A stretch of DNA of 64,000 nucleotides from Halonatronum saccharophilum DSM 13868 (GTDB taxonomy: Bacteria > Bacillota > Halanaerobiia > Halobacteroidales > Halobacteroidaceae): NCBI RefSeq assembly GCF_000517025.1, contig NZ_KI912094.1, forward strand, positions 656,291-720,290, given 5' to 3'. Both the position numbers and the translations under genes were made by a program. This document shows, one piece after another, positions 38,139 to 47,556 of the stretch. The notes beneath the pieces were generated by a model. It saw nothing but the letters and a program-made list of their open reading frames with translations. It searched no databases and was not told where the DNA came from. Each line of letters begins with the position of its first letter. The stretch's first letter is position 1.

Positions 38139-39359
38139 CTATTGATTATCCCATACCTCTTTAGACTTTGGAAAAGGTTCTAAAGCTCTATCTAAAATAC
38201 CATGTACATAAGCAATTAACATCCCATAATTAACTACAGGTATTCCCAGACTATGAGCCTTCTTTAATCTATAAAGTATCTCTTTACGGTTAGTCATACA
38301 CCCTCCACACTGAACGATTAAATCATACCCTTCAATATTTCCAGGAAATTCTCGACCTGAAACATGGTTAAACTCTAAATCACCACCTACAAAACCTCTT
38401 ATCCAATTTGGTATCTTAACCTTTCCAATATCATCTGCAGTTCGATGGTGAGTACAAGATTCAGCAATTAAGACCTTATCTCCTTCTTTTAATCTCTCTA
38501 TCCCCTTAACTCCCTTTGTATAAATCTCTAAATCCCCTTTATAACGGGCAAAGAGAATTGAGAACCCAGTCAATAATATATCCTCTGAAACATCAGCACT
38601 TACTTCCTTAAAGGCTTGAGAATCTGTTATTACTATTTTAGGATTCTCTTTTAAATTATCTAGGGCACCTTTAAGCTCAGTCTCCTTCACAACTATAGCT
38701 TGCGCATCATTATCTAAAACATCTCTTAAGGTCTGAACTTGAGGCAATATCAACCTACCTTTAGGAGCTGCACGGTCAATAGGAACCACCAAAACAACTG
38801 TATCTTGAGGCTCTATTAAATCACCAATAATATGTGGTTCTTCAAAATTATCTGGTGCCTTTAAGATAATCTCTTTCTTTAACCTTTCAACCCCTTCTCT
38901 TTTAAGAGCACTTACCTTTATAAGATTTAACCCTAATTCCTTAATTAAAGGCTTTAAATCTATTCCATTAGTATCATCATATTTATTAGCTACACCTACA
39001 ACTGGAATTTCTCTCTCTTTTAACTCTGCTAAGAGCTTTTTTTCATAATCACCAACTCCAACTTGGGGATCAACTACTAAAAGGGCCAAATCCGTTCTAC
39101 CCAAAACCTCTTTAGTCTTCTTAACTCTTAACTCTCCTAAATCACCCTCATCATCAATCCCAGCTGTATCAATAATAGTAACTGGGCCAATTGGAAGTAT
39201 CTCCATTGACTTATAGACTGGATCTGTTGTCGTCCCAGCAACATCAGATACTACAGCAAGTTCTTGGTTTGTTAGGGCATTAACTAAAGTCGATTTTCCA
39301 ACATTTCTTCTCCCAAAGATCCCAATATGTAACCTATTTGCTTGTGGTGTACTTTCCAT
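38139..39359 (-). CDS. hydF: [FeFe]-hydrogenase maturation GTPase HydF
   Basis: Scaffold that carries the di-iron precursor to the hydrogenase. GTPase domain: HIGIFGRRNVGKSTLVNALT (G1), DVAGTTTDPVYK, TIIDTAGIDDEGDLG, VGVANKYDD. C-terminal domain has the cluster ligands AESCTHHRTADDIGK and VQCGGCMTNRKEI. 406 residues. ATG overlaps the hydE 3' end by 26 bp, with AGAGGTGA upstream inside hydE. No hydrogenase structural gene occurs in the window. Confidence 0.96.
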   Translation of the reverse strand: MESTPQANRLHIGIFGRRNVGKSTLVNALTNQELAVVSDVAGTTTDPVYKSMEILPIGPVTIIDTAGIDDEGDLGELRVKKTKEVLGRTDLALLVVDPQVGVGDYEKKLLAELKEREIPVVGVANKYDDTNGIDLKPLIKELGLNLIKVSALKREGVERLKKEIILKAPDNFEEPHIIGDLIEPQDTVVLVVPIDRAAPKGRLILPQVQTLRDVLDNDAQAIVVKETELKGALDNLKENPKIVITDSQAFKEVSADVSEDILLTGFSILFARYKGDLEIYTKGVKGIERLKEGDKVLIAESCTHHRTADDIGKVKIPNWIRGFVGGDLEFNHVSGREFPGNIEGYDLIVQCGGCMTNRKEILYRLKKAHSLGIPVVNYGMLIAYVHGILDRALEPFPKSKEVWDNQ

Positions 39360-40704
39360 CTATATCACCTCTATCTATATTCTCTAACTTATCTAAATTT
39401 AGATAAGTTGGTACCTTTCGCCGTGCTTCCATAATCGATCTAACTGCAAAGTCTAAGTCAACCATATTCTTCTTACTATAAATTTGATAGTTCTCTCTTA
39501 AAGCTGGTGGAGTCATAATCAACATTATTACGTTGGCCCCTACTTCTAAACCTTTAGTTTGGCCCTCTTTAGTTAAAGAAGCTAAAGCAGTTGTAGAAGG
39601 TATATAGACATTCTGACAAACCAATCTAACTATAGCTACAACCTTTAAGGATAGTAAAAGATCTCCTGGTGAAAGCTTCTCATAAGGAGTACCTTGAGCA
39701 GGTAAGAAAGGGCCAACACCAATCATATGAATCCCATACTCCTTTTGAAACAAGATATCCTGGGCTAAATCTTCTATCTTTTGATTTGGTAAACCAATCA
39801 TCCCACCAGAACCAGTAATATAACCTAAGTCCTTTAACCATTTAGTATGCTCTCTTCTTTTATGAAAATCATCATCAGGATGAATTTGATTAAATAAATC
39901 TAAACTAGCTGTCTCGATCTTTAAGAGATAATTATCAGCACCAGCCTCTTTAAACTTTTCATACTCTTCTTTACTTCTCTCACCCAAGCTTAAAGTAATC
40001 TTCATCCCGTATCTTTCTTTTATCTCCTTTATAATATTGATAATCTTCTCTTCTGTATACCAAGGGTCCTCTCCTGATTGTAAGATGACTGTCTCTATAC
40101 CCAAATCATAAATCTCTTCAACACCCTTTAGTATCTCCTCTTCACTCATCCTGTATCTATAAACATCATTATCTTTACGCAAACCACAATAATTACAGTT
40201 CTTTAGGCAATAATTCGAAAATTCAATTGCTGCTCTAACATCTACTGTATCACCTAACATCTCTTGACGAATTCTATCTGAAGCCATAAATAAGGACTTT
40301 AATTCAATATCACCTTCAGCCTTTAATAGAGTTATAATTTCTTCTTTATTTAAAACCTGGTCACAAGCTATCTTCTCTAAAACTTTGGCGAATTTATCAT
40401 CTATATCTAAAGAGAAGATATCAGACCATTCATTACGACGATCCTTCTTAACAATTGGATAAATACCTAGCCAATCAATATTAGTACTTTCAACTACCTC
40501 TTCTACCTTAGCCTCTTCTTTACGATCAAAACGGATTGCTGTAGTACAAGCAGAACCAATACCCTTAGGCGTTGGTACTAGTTCTGTATCAATATTATTC
40601 TTCTTTAAAAGACTATTGGCTTCTAACATATGGTGGGTAGAAGAACAGATTAAAACTGAACTTTCTCTATTATTATCCGTTATAAACTTGTCTCTCAATG
40701 CCAT
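39334..40704 (-). CDS. hydE: HydE radical SAM maturase with N-terminal DUF3343 domain
   Basis: 456 residues from ATG 40704 (AAGGAGG 8 bases upstream), about 100 longer than ordinary HydE. Residues 15-85 (SSVLICSSTHHMLEANSLL, LVPTPKGIGSACTTAIRF, DWLGIYPI) match DUF3343, putative Se/S-carrier-like proteins, with Cys53 at the conserved position. The HydE part has the cluster Cys166-Cys170-Cys173 (YCLKNCNYCGLR), LQSGEDPWYTEE, LSLGERSKEEYEKF, GSGGMIGLPNQ and GVGPFLPAQGTPYE. It works on the H-cluster di-iron precursor. Overlaps hydF; a desulfurase follows hydF. Confidence 0.93.
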   Translation of the reverse strand: MALRDKFITDNNRESSVLICSSTHHMLEANSLLKKNNIDTELVPTPKGIGSACTTAIRFDRKEEAKVEEVVESTNIDWLGIYPIVKKDRRNEWSDIFSLDIDDKFAKVLEKIACDQVLNKEEIITLLKAEGDIELKSLFMASDRIRQEMLGDTVDVRAAIEFSNYCLKNCNYCGLRKDNDVYRYRMSEEEILKGVEEIYDLGIETVILQSGEDPWYTEEKIINIIKEIKERYGMKITLSLGERSKEEYEKFKEAGADNYLLKIETASLDLFNQIHPDDDFHKRREHTKWLKDLGYITGSGGMIGLPNQKIEDLAQDILFQKEYGIHMIGVGPFLPAQGTPYEKLSPGDLLLSLKVVAIVRLVCQNVYIPSTTALASLTKEGQTKGLEVGANVIMLIMTPPALRENYQIYSKKNMVDLDFAVRSIMEARRKVPTYLNLDKLENIDRGDIDGKYTTSK

Positions 40705-40805
40705 CTTATGATCCTCCTTGGTTTTAGGAATCCGTAAAACTAATTTTAATATCATTATAGTATAACTTTCAAAAAATAAAAGCAAGAATTAAAAATCTTT
40801 TTTGA

Positions 40806-40953
40806 AACCACTAATGGACACGAATTAACACTAATATAATTCAAATTATTATTAAATTATAGTGTTTATTATAGAATTTTTAAATGAAAGTAAATTTTAG
40901 ATGATTTTTATTTTTAAATCTTTTATTCGTGACTATTCGTGTTCATTAGTGGT
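40806..40953. repeat. 148-bp inverted-repeat element, copy B
   Basis: Left arm AACCACTAATGGACACGAAT (40806-40825), right arm GAATAG.../...CATTAGTGGT ending 40953, AT-rich middle without a reading frame. Same length and arm sequence as 6583-6730. It fills the hydG-hydE spacer. Confidence 0.7.
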
Positions 40954-41055
40954 AAAAAACTCTTAAGATTTTGAGCTTAAGCTCTAATTGTTAATTGAAG
41001 TAACGCTTTATTACTATTAATTATCCTACTGATTCCTGACTCCAGATTCCTTTTT

Positions 41056-42441
41056 CTAAAGATAAAGATCTCTTTTCCCCTCTTCTATCTCTCTTAATTT
41101 TTCCTCAATATCTTCTCTAGTATTATCATCTTCAATTTCAGCCAATTTCTCTGCAATTAATTTATCTCCAACCTCTTTTGTCTTATCAGAAGCATAGTCA
41201 ACTAAATACTCCTTAAAGGTTAATAGGGCATTTGGCCCGCAGTATCTTTTAATAAAACCTGGAATGGCAAATTCCATAAAATGCTCTCCTGTTCGACCTA
41301 AACGGTAACAAGCTGTACAAAAGGACGGCATATAACCATCACTTATTAATTCACCAATAACCTCATCTAATGAACGACTATCACCTATTTCAAATTGTTC
41401 TTTATTTAGATCTTGCTCACCATCATCATCAGTATAACCTTTCATCTCTATTCTAGTACCTGCATCTATCTGAGAAACACCTAATTCCATAACCTCTTTT
41501 CTTAACTTAGCATCCTCTCTAGCTGTTAGGATCAAACCTGTATAAGGGACTGCAAGCCTTAGTATAGCTACTATCCTCTTAAAGTCCTCATCACTTACTA
41601 AATATTCATCGCCAATTTCCATATTAACTGCCCTTTTTAACCTTGGAAAAGAGATAGTATGTGGGCCAACACCATAATTCTCTTCTAAGTGTATAGTATG
41701 TTCTAGTAACGCCAAAACCTCATACTTCCAATCATAAAGACCAAATAAAACCCCTATGCCTACATCATCAAGTCCAGCTTCCATAGCCCTATCTAAACCT
41801 GTCAACCTCCATTTGTAATCAGACTTTGGTCCGCTTAAATGTACCTTCTTATAGGTATTATGGTGATAAGTTTCTTGAAATATCTGATAAGTTCCTATAC
41901 CAACCTCTTTTAACTTTTTATACCCTTTAACATCTAAAGGGGCTGCATTAATGTTGGCCCTTCTAATCTCTCCACTATTTTCTTTGGTCTCATAAACTGC
42001 TCTTACTGTATCAGCAATAAAATCAGCATCATAATCTGGGTGTTCACCATAAACTAAGATTAATCTTTTTTGGCCCTTGCTTTCTAAGGCCTTAACCTCT
42101 CCTTTTAAATCGTCTAAACTTAAAGTACACCTTTCAACCTCTTGATTAGATGCTTTGAAACCACAATATTTACAATTGTTTATACATAAGTTTCCTACAT
42201 ATAAAGGGGCAAAGAGAACAACCCTGTCACCATATACTCTTCGCTTCAATTCTTTGGCCCCAGCAAAAATCTTGTCTATCCACTCCTGCTTATCTGCATT
42301 AAGTAAAACCGCTGTCTCCTCTAAAGTTAATCTCTCTTTATTTAAAGACTTCTCTATTATTTTATCTATAATCTCCCCACTAACCTCAATATTATCCAAT
42401 ATATCATTTAACTTTTGATCAGAAATAAAATTATTAAACAT
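41056..42441 (-). CDS. hydG: [FeFe]-hydrogenase maturase HydG
   Basis: Radical SAM tyrosine lyase producing CO and cyanide for the H-cluster. Seen: LTLEETAVLLNADKQEW, FAPLYVGNLCINNCKYCGFKASNQ (in parts; Cys86, Cys90, Cys93), IRRANINAAPLDVKGY, FQETYHHNTYKKVHLSGPKSDY, and the C-terminal auxiliary-cluster motif SFCTACYRLGRTGEHFMEFA followed by KRYCGPNALLTF, which distinguishes it from ThiH. 461 residues. It has a consensus promoter and a dyad in its leader. First gene of the hydG-E-F-desulfurase group. Confidence 0.96.
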   Translation of the reverse strand: MFNNFISDQKLNDILDNIEVSGEIIDKIIEKSLNKERLTLEETAVLLNADKQEWIDKIFAGAKELKRRVYGDRVVLFAPLYVGNLCINNCKYCGFKASNQEVERCTLSLDDLKGEVKALESKGQKRLILVYGEHPDYDADFIADTVRAVYETKENSGEIRRANINAAPLDVKGYKKLKEVGIGTYQIFQETYHHNTYKKVHLSGPKSDYKWRLTGLDRAMEAGLDDVGIGVLFGLYDWKYEVLALLEHTIHLEENYGVGPHTISFPRLKRAVNMEIGDEYLVSDEDFKRIVAILRLAVPYTGLILTAREDAKLRKEVMELGVSQIDAGTRIEMKGYTDDDGEQDLNKEQFEIGDSRSLDEVIGELISDGYMPSFCTACYRLGRTGEHFMEFAIPGFIKRYCGPNALLTFKEYLVDYASDKTKEVGDKLIAEKLAEIEDDNTREDIEEKLREIEEGKRDLYL

Positions 42442-42469
42442 ATAAACTCCCCCTCTAAAAGTTTACGAA

Positions 42470-42485
42470 TGTTTCATATGAAACA
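42470..42485. promoter_or_regulatory. Perfect 16-bp palindrome in hydG leader (operator candidate)
   Basis: TGTTTCATATGAAACA differs from the consensus parS site TGTTTCACGTGAAACA only at the two central bases. It lies about +8 to +23 from the inferred hydG start point, a repressor-like position. The remaining 42529-42685 stretch shows no gene. Confidence 0.6.
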
Positions 42486-42499
42486 TATACATTGATATC

Positions 42500-42528
42500 A
42501 TATTATCAACTTTATTTTTTTTAGTCAA
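42500..42528 (-). promoter_or_regulatory. Promoter of hydG
   Basis: TTGACT (42528-42523), 17-bp spacer, TAATAT (42505-42500) on the - strand. Confidence 0.72.
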
Positions 42529-42685
42529 AATTATTTGTTATTATATAATATTTCACTTTTTAACTTTCTTATATCTATTATAATATATTTAGATTAAATA
42601 TGTAATTGATATTTTAATTTATAGGGTGATAAAGCAAAATTCTTAATAATAAAAAAACCTAAATAAATATATCTAAATAAAAATA

Positions 42686-42740
42686 AAAGACTCTCATACA
42701 AAGATACCTTAAAAATTAAGTATCTCATATAAGAATCTTT
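42686..42740 (-). terminator. Terminator after parB
   Basis: Long imperfect hairpin AAAGATTCTTATATGAGATAC / GTATCTTTGTATGAGAGTCTTT (arms about 22-27 nt, a few mismatches) followed on the - strand by TTTTATTTTTATTT. It lies 24 bp beyond the parB stop. Confidence 0.75.
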
Positions 42741-42763
42741 AAAATCACTCTAGATGAATTATT

Positions 42764-43630
42764 TTATTCATTTAATAGTTCAACTATCCTAGCCAAATCA
42801 TCATTTGAATAATACTCTATAACAATCTTACCCTTGTTCTTACCATTTTGAATATTGACTGGAGTTCCTAAAATATTTCTTAACTTATCTTCAACAAAAA
42901 TTAGGTTGGGATCTTTATTTTTCTTCTTGTTTGCCTTCTTCTTCCCTGAATTATTAACCTCTTTTACTAATCTCTCAGTCTCTCTTACAGTCAACTCCTT
43001 CTCTATTATCTTTAAGGTTATCTCTTTTTGTAAATCAATATTATCTAAAGATAATAAAGCTCTAGCATGTCCCATACTAATGTTTTCACGTGAAACTTCT
43101 TTTTTAATTTCATCAGGTAATTTTAATAGTCTTAAAGTATTAGAGATAGCAGACCTACTTTTGCCGACTCTTTTTGCTACCTCTCCTTGAGAAAGAGAAA
43201 ATTTATCGATCAAAGCTTGATAAGCTTCACCCTCTTCTAGAGGATTCAAGTTATCTCTCTGTAAGTTTTCAATCAAAGCAACTTCTAACATCTCTTGTTC
43301 ACCAAACTCTAAGATTATTGCTTCAATAACTTTAAACCCTAACTTTTTAGTAGCTCTATATCTTCTTTCACCAGCCACAATCTGATACCCCTCATTAACA
43401 GGCCTTAAAATAATCGGTTGTATTAATCCATGTTCTTTAATAGATTGACCTAGTTCATCTAATGACTCACTATCAAAGTTACTTCTAGGTTGATATGGAT
43501 TTACTTTGATCTGCTTAAGAGGAATCTTTTTAATTTCTTCTCCTTGTTTTTTTGATTTGCTCTCTTTGATTACATTATTCTTAGGAGAAATCAATACATC
43601 TAAGCCTCTCCCTAATCTCTTTTTAGCCAT
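42764..43630 (-). CDS. parB: Chromosome partitioning protein ParB/Spo0J
   Basis: CTP-dependent clamp loading at parS. Seen: AKKRLGRGLDVLIS, IPLKQIKVNPYQPRSNFD, LDELGQSIKEHGLIQPI, GYQIVAGERRYRATKKLG (CTP site), EVALIENLQRDNLNPLEE, KFSLSQGEVAKRVGKSRSAISNTLRLL (HTH, in part), and a basic linker before the C-terminal dimer domain. 288 residues from ATG 43630, overlapping the parA stop by 8 bp. A parS-like site lies inside the gene. Confidence 0.96.
   Translation of the reverse strand: MAKKRLGRGLDVLISPKNNVIKESKSKKQGEEIKKIPLKQIKVNPYQPRSNFDSESLDELGQSIKEHGLIQPIILRPVNEGYQIVAGERRYRATKKLGFKVIEAIILEFGEQEMLEVALIENLQRDNLNPLEEGEAYQALIDKFSLSQGEVAKRVGKSRSAISNTLRLLKLPDEIKKEVSRENISMGHARALLSLDNIDLQKEITLKIIEKELTVRETERLVKEVNNSGKKKANKKKNKDPNLIFVEDKLRNILGTPVNIQNGKNKGKIVIEYYSNDDLARIVELLNE
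43082..43097. promoter_or_regulatory. parS-like site inside parB
   Basis: GTTTTCACGTGAAACT matches the parS consensus TGTTTCACGTGAAACA at 13 of 16 positions, including the CACGTG centre. B. subtilis also carries a parS within spo0J. Confidence 0.6.
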
Positions 43631-44381
43631 TCTCAACCACTTCCTTCGCTAAATTTAAATAAGCTTTTGCTCCCCTAGAATCTTTGTCATAAAGATTGAT
43701 TGGTTCCCCAAAACTTGGTGCTTCACTCAACCTTATATTCCTTGGAATAATAGTATTATAAACAAGGTCATCAAAATGTGTCTTAACTTCACAAGAGACC
43801 TGCTCAGATAAATTAGTCCTACCATCATACATAGTTAAGAGAACTCCAGAGATTCTTAAATCAGGGTTTAAACCTCCTCTAACTAACTCAATAGTATTTA
43901 AAAGCTGACTTAAACCTTCTAAGGCATAGTATTCACATTGAATAGGTATTAATACAGAATCTGCAGCACTTAAAGCATTTAAAGTTAATAATCCTAAAGA
44001 TGGTGGGCAATCAATTAAAATATAATCATAATCATCTTTTATCTCTTCTAATAACTGTTTTATCCTATACTCTCGCGAGATGACTGATACAAGTTCTATT
44101 TCCGCTCCAGCCAACTCTAAGGTAGCTGGTATCAAATCTAGGCCTTCCATTTTTGTATTATACATTGCCTTCTTTAAATCTACACCTTCAATCAAAACGC
44201 TATAGATGCAATTTTCAATACTTGACTTATCTACTCCAACACCACTAGTTGCATTCCCTTGAGGATCAATATCCAATAACAATACCTTTTTTTTCAATTG
44301 AGCTAAATAAGATCCTAAATTTACTGCTGTTGTACTCTTTCCTACCCCACCCTTTTGATTTACTATTGAAATTATCTCCAC
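43623..44381 (-). CDS. parA: Chromosome partitioning ATPase ParA/Soj
   Basis: 252 residues, deviant Walker-A ATPase. Seen: ISIVNQKGGVGKSTTAVNLG (Walker A with signature Lys), VLLLDIDPQGNATSGVG, YDYILIDCPPSLGLLT (Walker B), PIQCEYYALEGL, and the C-terminal RNIRLSEAPSFGEPI. GTG start after AAGGGGG. In sporulating relatives Soj and Spo0J also time DNA replication through DnaA; the pair lies about 10 kb from oriC, as expected. Confidence 0.97.
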   Translation of the reverse strand: MEIISIVNQKGGVGKSTTAVNLGSYLAQLKKKVLLLDIDPQGNATSGVGVDKSSIENCIYSVLIEGVDLKKAMYNTKMEGLDLIPATLELAGAEIELVSVISREYRIKQLLEEIKDDYDYILIDCPPSLGLLTLNALSAADSVLIPIQCEYYALEGLSQLLNTIELVRGGLNPDLRISGVLLTMYDGRTNLSEQVSCEVKTHFDDLVYNTIIPRNIRLSEAPSFGEPINLYDKDSRGAKAYLNLAKEVVENG

Positions 44382-44494
44382 ACTTATCCCCCTTTTTTGA
44401 TCTTATGTAAATAAAATATATATCTTTTACAGTATTATTTCTCTATAAATTAATATTTCGTGAAAAAAAATGTAAAACCCTTCCTTTAGAAAAT

Positions 44495-44524
44495 AAAATA
44501 AAAGCACCTAGGTGCTTTTATTTT
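44495..44524 (-). terminator. Terminator of small exported-protein gene
   Basis: Perfect 30-bp palindrome, AAAATAAAAGCACCT and complement, overlapping the stop codon of the exported-protein gene; separates it from parA. Confidence 0.82.
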
Positions 44525-44943
44525 ATAATTCTAAATTTACTGATACCTATTAACTCTTCACCTATATATAAATATATAGAATAGGTTCCAGTATCTTTAG
44601 GAATAACCACTTGGCTTCTATTTTTAGTTGAAAAGCTTATATAATCTCTAACAATATTATCAGAAAAACCTTTTAAAGTTAAAGAGTTTATTAATCGATC
44701 CCTTGAATCAAACCACTTAACCTTTACATCCCTCTTTTCTCCATCCGCATCCCACTCTACATAGTATTGAACACCCCTATCATCACTTAAACTAAACTCA
44801 TTTTTAAAAGTTATAGGAATACCTTCTCTATTTAACCCTTCTGTAGTTAGTAAGGTGTTAAGCCTTGTGTTGGCCCATAAGGTATCCATAGCTGAAAAAA
44901 AGGTGAGCAAAACTATAACAAAAGCTAATATAAACTTTTTCAA
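44518..44943 (-). CDS. Small exported protein, unknown function
   Basis: 141 residues from TTG 44943 (AAGGAAGTGG upstream). LKKFILAFVIVLLTFFSAMDTLWA is a signal peptide with a likely cut after WA (quoted only to show the segment; cleavage after Ala). The mature part NTRLNTLLTTEGLN..., with SDDRGVQYYVEWDADGEKRD and GTYSIYLYIGEELIGISKFRI, looks all-beta, like a small secreted or wall-associated domain. I recognise no family. The longer frame to 45018 overlaps rsmG and is not supported. Directly downstream of rsmG. Confidence 0.7.
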   Translation of the reverse strand: MKKFILAFVIVLLTFFSAMDTLWANTRLNTLLTTEGLNREGIPITFKNEFSLSDDRGVQYYVEWDADGEKRDVKVKWFDSRDRLINSLTLKGFSDNIVRDYISFSTKNRSQVVIPKDTGTYSIYLYIGEELIGISKFRIIK

Positions 44944-44956
44944 ATTAACCACTTCC

Positions 44957-45676
44957 TTATAATGGTCTCTTTTTAGGCTTACCCGCTCTACGTGGATATT
45001 TATCTGGAGTACTAACAACCTTGTCTATAACTACCAAACTTCGATCAGCATCTAAATAAGGAACTTCTACTTCTATTAAGTCATAGAAGCTTCCTCCTAA
45101 CCTGTCTATAGCTTCTTCTCCTTGGATTATATCATCCTTTACCTCACTTCCCCTTTGAGATAAGAAGATACCTCCTACCTTAACAAAAGGTAGTGTGTAC
45201 TCTGATAAAATATTCAATGAAGCAACTGCTCGAGCTAAAGAACAATCATACTTCTCACGATACTTTTCATCTTGACCATAATCCTCTGCCCTTCCATGAA
45301 TATATTCTATATTCTCAAAACCTAACTCTGAACCTACATGTTTTAAGAAGGTAATCCTCTTCTTTAAGGAATCTAATAACGTAAGCTCTAAATGGGGAAA
45401 AAGAATCTTTAAAGGAACCCCTGGAAAACCTGCCCCAGTTCCTACATCAATAACTCTTTTAATTTGCCCAAAATCTGCACCTTTTATACATGAAATAGAA
45501 TCTAAAAAGTGCTTAATTACAATCTCTTCTTCATCATCAATAGCAGTAAGGTTCATCTTCTGATTCCATTCCTTTAAAATCTCCATATATTTTATAAATT
45601 GATCAAGCTGTTGCTCATTCAATTCTACCCCTAATTCTCTTGATCCTTTCTTTAATTTATCTATATAATTGCTCAT
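44957..45676 (-). CDS. rsmG: 16S rRNA (guanine-N7)-methyltransferase RsmG
   Basis: SAM-dependent methylation of 16S rRNA G527. Seen: LKEWNQKMNLTAIDDEEEI, IKHFLDSISCIKGADF, VIDVGTGAGFPGVPLKILFP (SAM loop), LLDSLKKRITFLKHV, HGRAEDYG and ARAVASLNILSEYTLPFVKVGG (part). About 239 residues. ATG 45676 shares one base with the preceding mnmG stop; the TTG at 45679 is not needed. Usual gidB position after mnmG. Confidence 0.96.
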   Translation of the reverse strand: MSNYIDKLKKGSRELGVELNEQQLDQFIKYMEILKEWNQKMNLTAIDDEEEIVIKHFLDSISCIKGADFGQIKRVIDVGTGAGFPGVPLKILFPHLELTLLDSLKKRITFLKHVGSELGFENIEYIHGRAEDYGQDEKYREKYDCSLARAVASLNILSEYTLPFVKVGGIFLSQRGSEVKDDIIQGEEAIDRLGGSFYDLIEVEVPYLDADRSLVVIDKVVSTPDKYPRRAGKPKKRPL

Positions 45677-47556
45677 CAATCCTCACCTTCCCTTTCTAAA
45701 CTCTTTAAATAGATAGTTAAAACAGAGATATCAGCTGGTGATACCCCAGAAATTCTAGAAGCTTGACCTAAAGATATCGGTCTAACCTTATTTAACTTCT
45801 CCTTTGCTTCTAGTCTTAAGCTATCTATATCATTATAATCTACCTCTTCTGGTATCTTTTTATCTTCAATTTCTTTTTGTTTATCTATTAACTTCTCTTG
45901 TTTTTTGATATACCCCTCATACTTAATCTGAATTTCAACCTCTTCCCTTACATTATAAGGTAGATCAGGTCTATTAGAATCTATCTCCTTTAGGGAATGA
46001 TAATCTAACTCAGGCCTTTTAATTAACCGGGCCAACGTATCCTTATTATTAAGCTCACTACTATTAAAATTTCTTAAAACTTCTTGAACCTTATCATCAG
46101 TTGGGAATACCTCTATACTTTCAAGCCTTTTAATCTCCTCTTCTATTGCTTCTTTCTTTTCTATAAAAGACTCATATCTTTCTTTTGAAATAAGACCTAC
46201 CTTATATCCAATAGGTGTCAAGCGCAAATCTGCATTATCTTGACGCAAAATCAACCTATGTTCTGCTCTTGAGGTTAACATTCTATAAGGCTCTTCAGTC
46301 CCTTTAGTTACTAAATCATCAATTAATACACCAATATAAGCTTCAGACCTCTTTAAAACTAAAGGATCTTCACCTTTTAAACTAAGAGCTGCGTTAATTC
46401 CAGCCATCAGACCTTGTGCTCCCGCCTCTTCATAACCGCTAGTTCCATTAATCTGCCCTGCTGTATAAAGGTTTTTAATCGATTTAGTCTCTAATGATGG
46501 TTTTAAAAGCATTGGATCTATAGAATCATACTCGATAGCATAAGCAGGTCGAATAATCTCAGCCTCTTCAAATCCATCTAAAGTCCTTAGCATCTCAACC
46601 TGTACATCTACAGGTAAAGACGTAGAGAATCCAGATAGATACATTTCATAGATATATTCACCTTCAGGCTCTACAAAGATCTTATGCCGGTTCTTATGGG
46701 GAAATCTATCCACTTTAGTCTCTATTGAAGGGCAATATCGTGCTCCTTCTCCCTTTATATCCCCGGAATACATAGGTGATCGATGAAGATTTTCTAAGAT
46801 AGATTTATGGGTCTTATCATTAGTATAAACCATCCAGCAATCCCTTTGCTCTAACTTATTATCAATATCTTCGTTGTTAAAGGAGAAAGCAATAGAATCT
46901 ATAGTTCCTGGCTGTATCTCCAACTTACTAAAGTCAATAGTTCTCTTATCGACTCTAGGTGGAGTTCCAGTCTTAAACCTCTTTAAATCAAAACCTAACT
47001 CTTCTAAATTATCAGATAGGGCATTAGATGGGAACTGATTATGGGGACCAGAGCTATACCTAACATCACCAATTATAATCTCTCCCTTTAAGAAGGTTCC
47101 AGTTGTTAAGATAACCTTCTTGGCTTTAAATGTTACCCCTGTCTTAATTCTCACCCCAGTTACTATAGAATCTTCTACTATCAACTCTACTACCATACCT
47201 TGACGTATATCAAGATTATCCTGCCCTTCTAAAACCTTCTTCATCTCAAGACTATAAGTCTTCTTATCTGCTTGAGCTCTCAAAGCGTGAACTGCAGGAC
47301 CTTTAGAGGTATTTAACATCCTAATTTGGATACATGATTTATCAATGTTCTTAGCCATCTCTCCACCTAAAGCATCTATCTCCCTTACTATATGGCTCTT
47401 AGCTGGACCACCAATAGCTGGGTTACAAGGCATTAACCCTATATTATCTAAATCCACTGTCAGGGCCAACGTCCTAAACCCCATCCTAGCAGCTGCCAAA
47501 GCAGATTCACAACCTGCATGGCCTGTTCCAACAACAATTACATCATACTCCTTCAT
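45676..47556 (-). CDS. mnmG: tRNA uridine-5-carboxymethylaminomethyl enzyme MnmG, second copy
   Basis: FAD/NADH protein that with MnmE modifies wobble U34. Seen: [23 protein letters not shown] (dinucleotide fold), [47 protein letters not shown] [45 protein letters not shown], and the C-terminal [22 protein letters not shown] (parts). 626 residues, full length, catalytic Cys positions present. Its ATG overlaps the stop of the first mnmG (ATGA). A complete tandem paralogue is unusual. Confidence 0.93.
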   Translation of the reverse strand: MKEYDVIVVGTGHAGCESALAAARMGFRTLALTVDLDNIGLMPCNPAIGGPAKSHIVREIDALGGEMAKNIDKSCIQIRMLNTSKGPAVHALRAQADKKTYSLEMKKVLEGQDNLDIRQGMVVELIVEDSIVTGVRIKTGVTFKAKKVILTTGTFLKGEIIIGDVRYSSGPHNQFPSNALSDNLEELGFDLKRFKTGTPPRVDKRTIDFSKLEIQPGTIDSIAFSFNNEDIDNKLEQRDCWMVYTNDKTHKSILENLHRSPMYSGDIKGEGARYCPSIETKVDRFPHKNRHKIFVEPEGEYIYEMYLSGFSTSLPVDVQVEMLRTLDGFEEAEIIRPAYAIEYDSIDPMLLKPSLETKSIKNLYTAGQINGTSGYEEAGAQGLMAGINAALSLKGEDPLVLKRSEAYIGVLIDDLVTKGTEEPYRMLTSRAEHRLILRQDNADLRLTPIGYKVGLISKERYESFIEKKEAIEEEIKRLESIEVFPTDDKVQEVLRNFNSSELNNKDTLARLIKRPELDYHSLKEIDSNRPDLPYNVREEVEIQIKYEGYIKKQEKLIDKQKEIEDKKIPEEVDYNDIDSLRLEAKEKLNKVRPISLGQASRISGVSPADISVLTIYLKSLEREGED

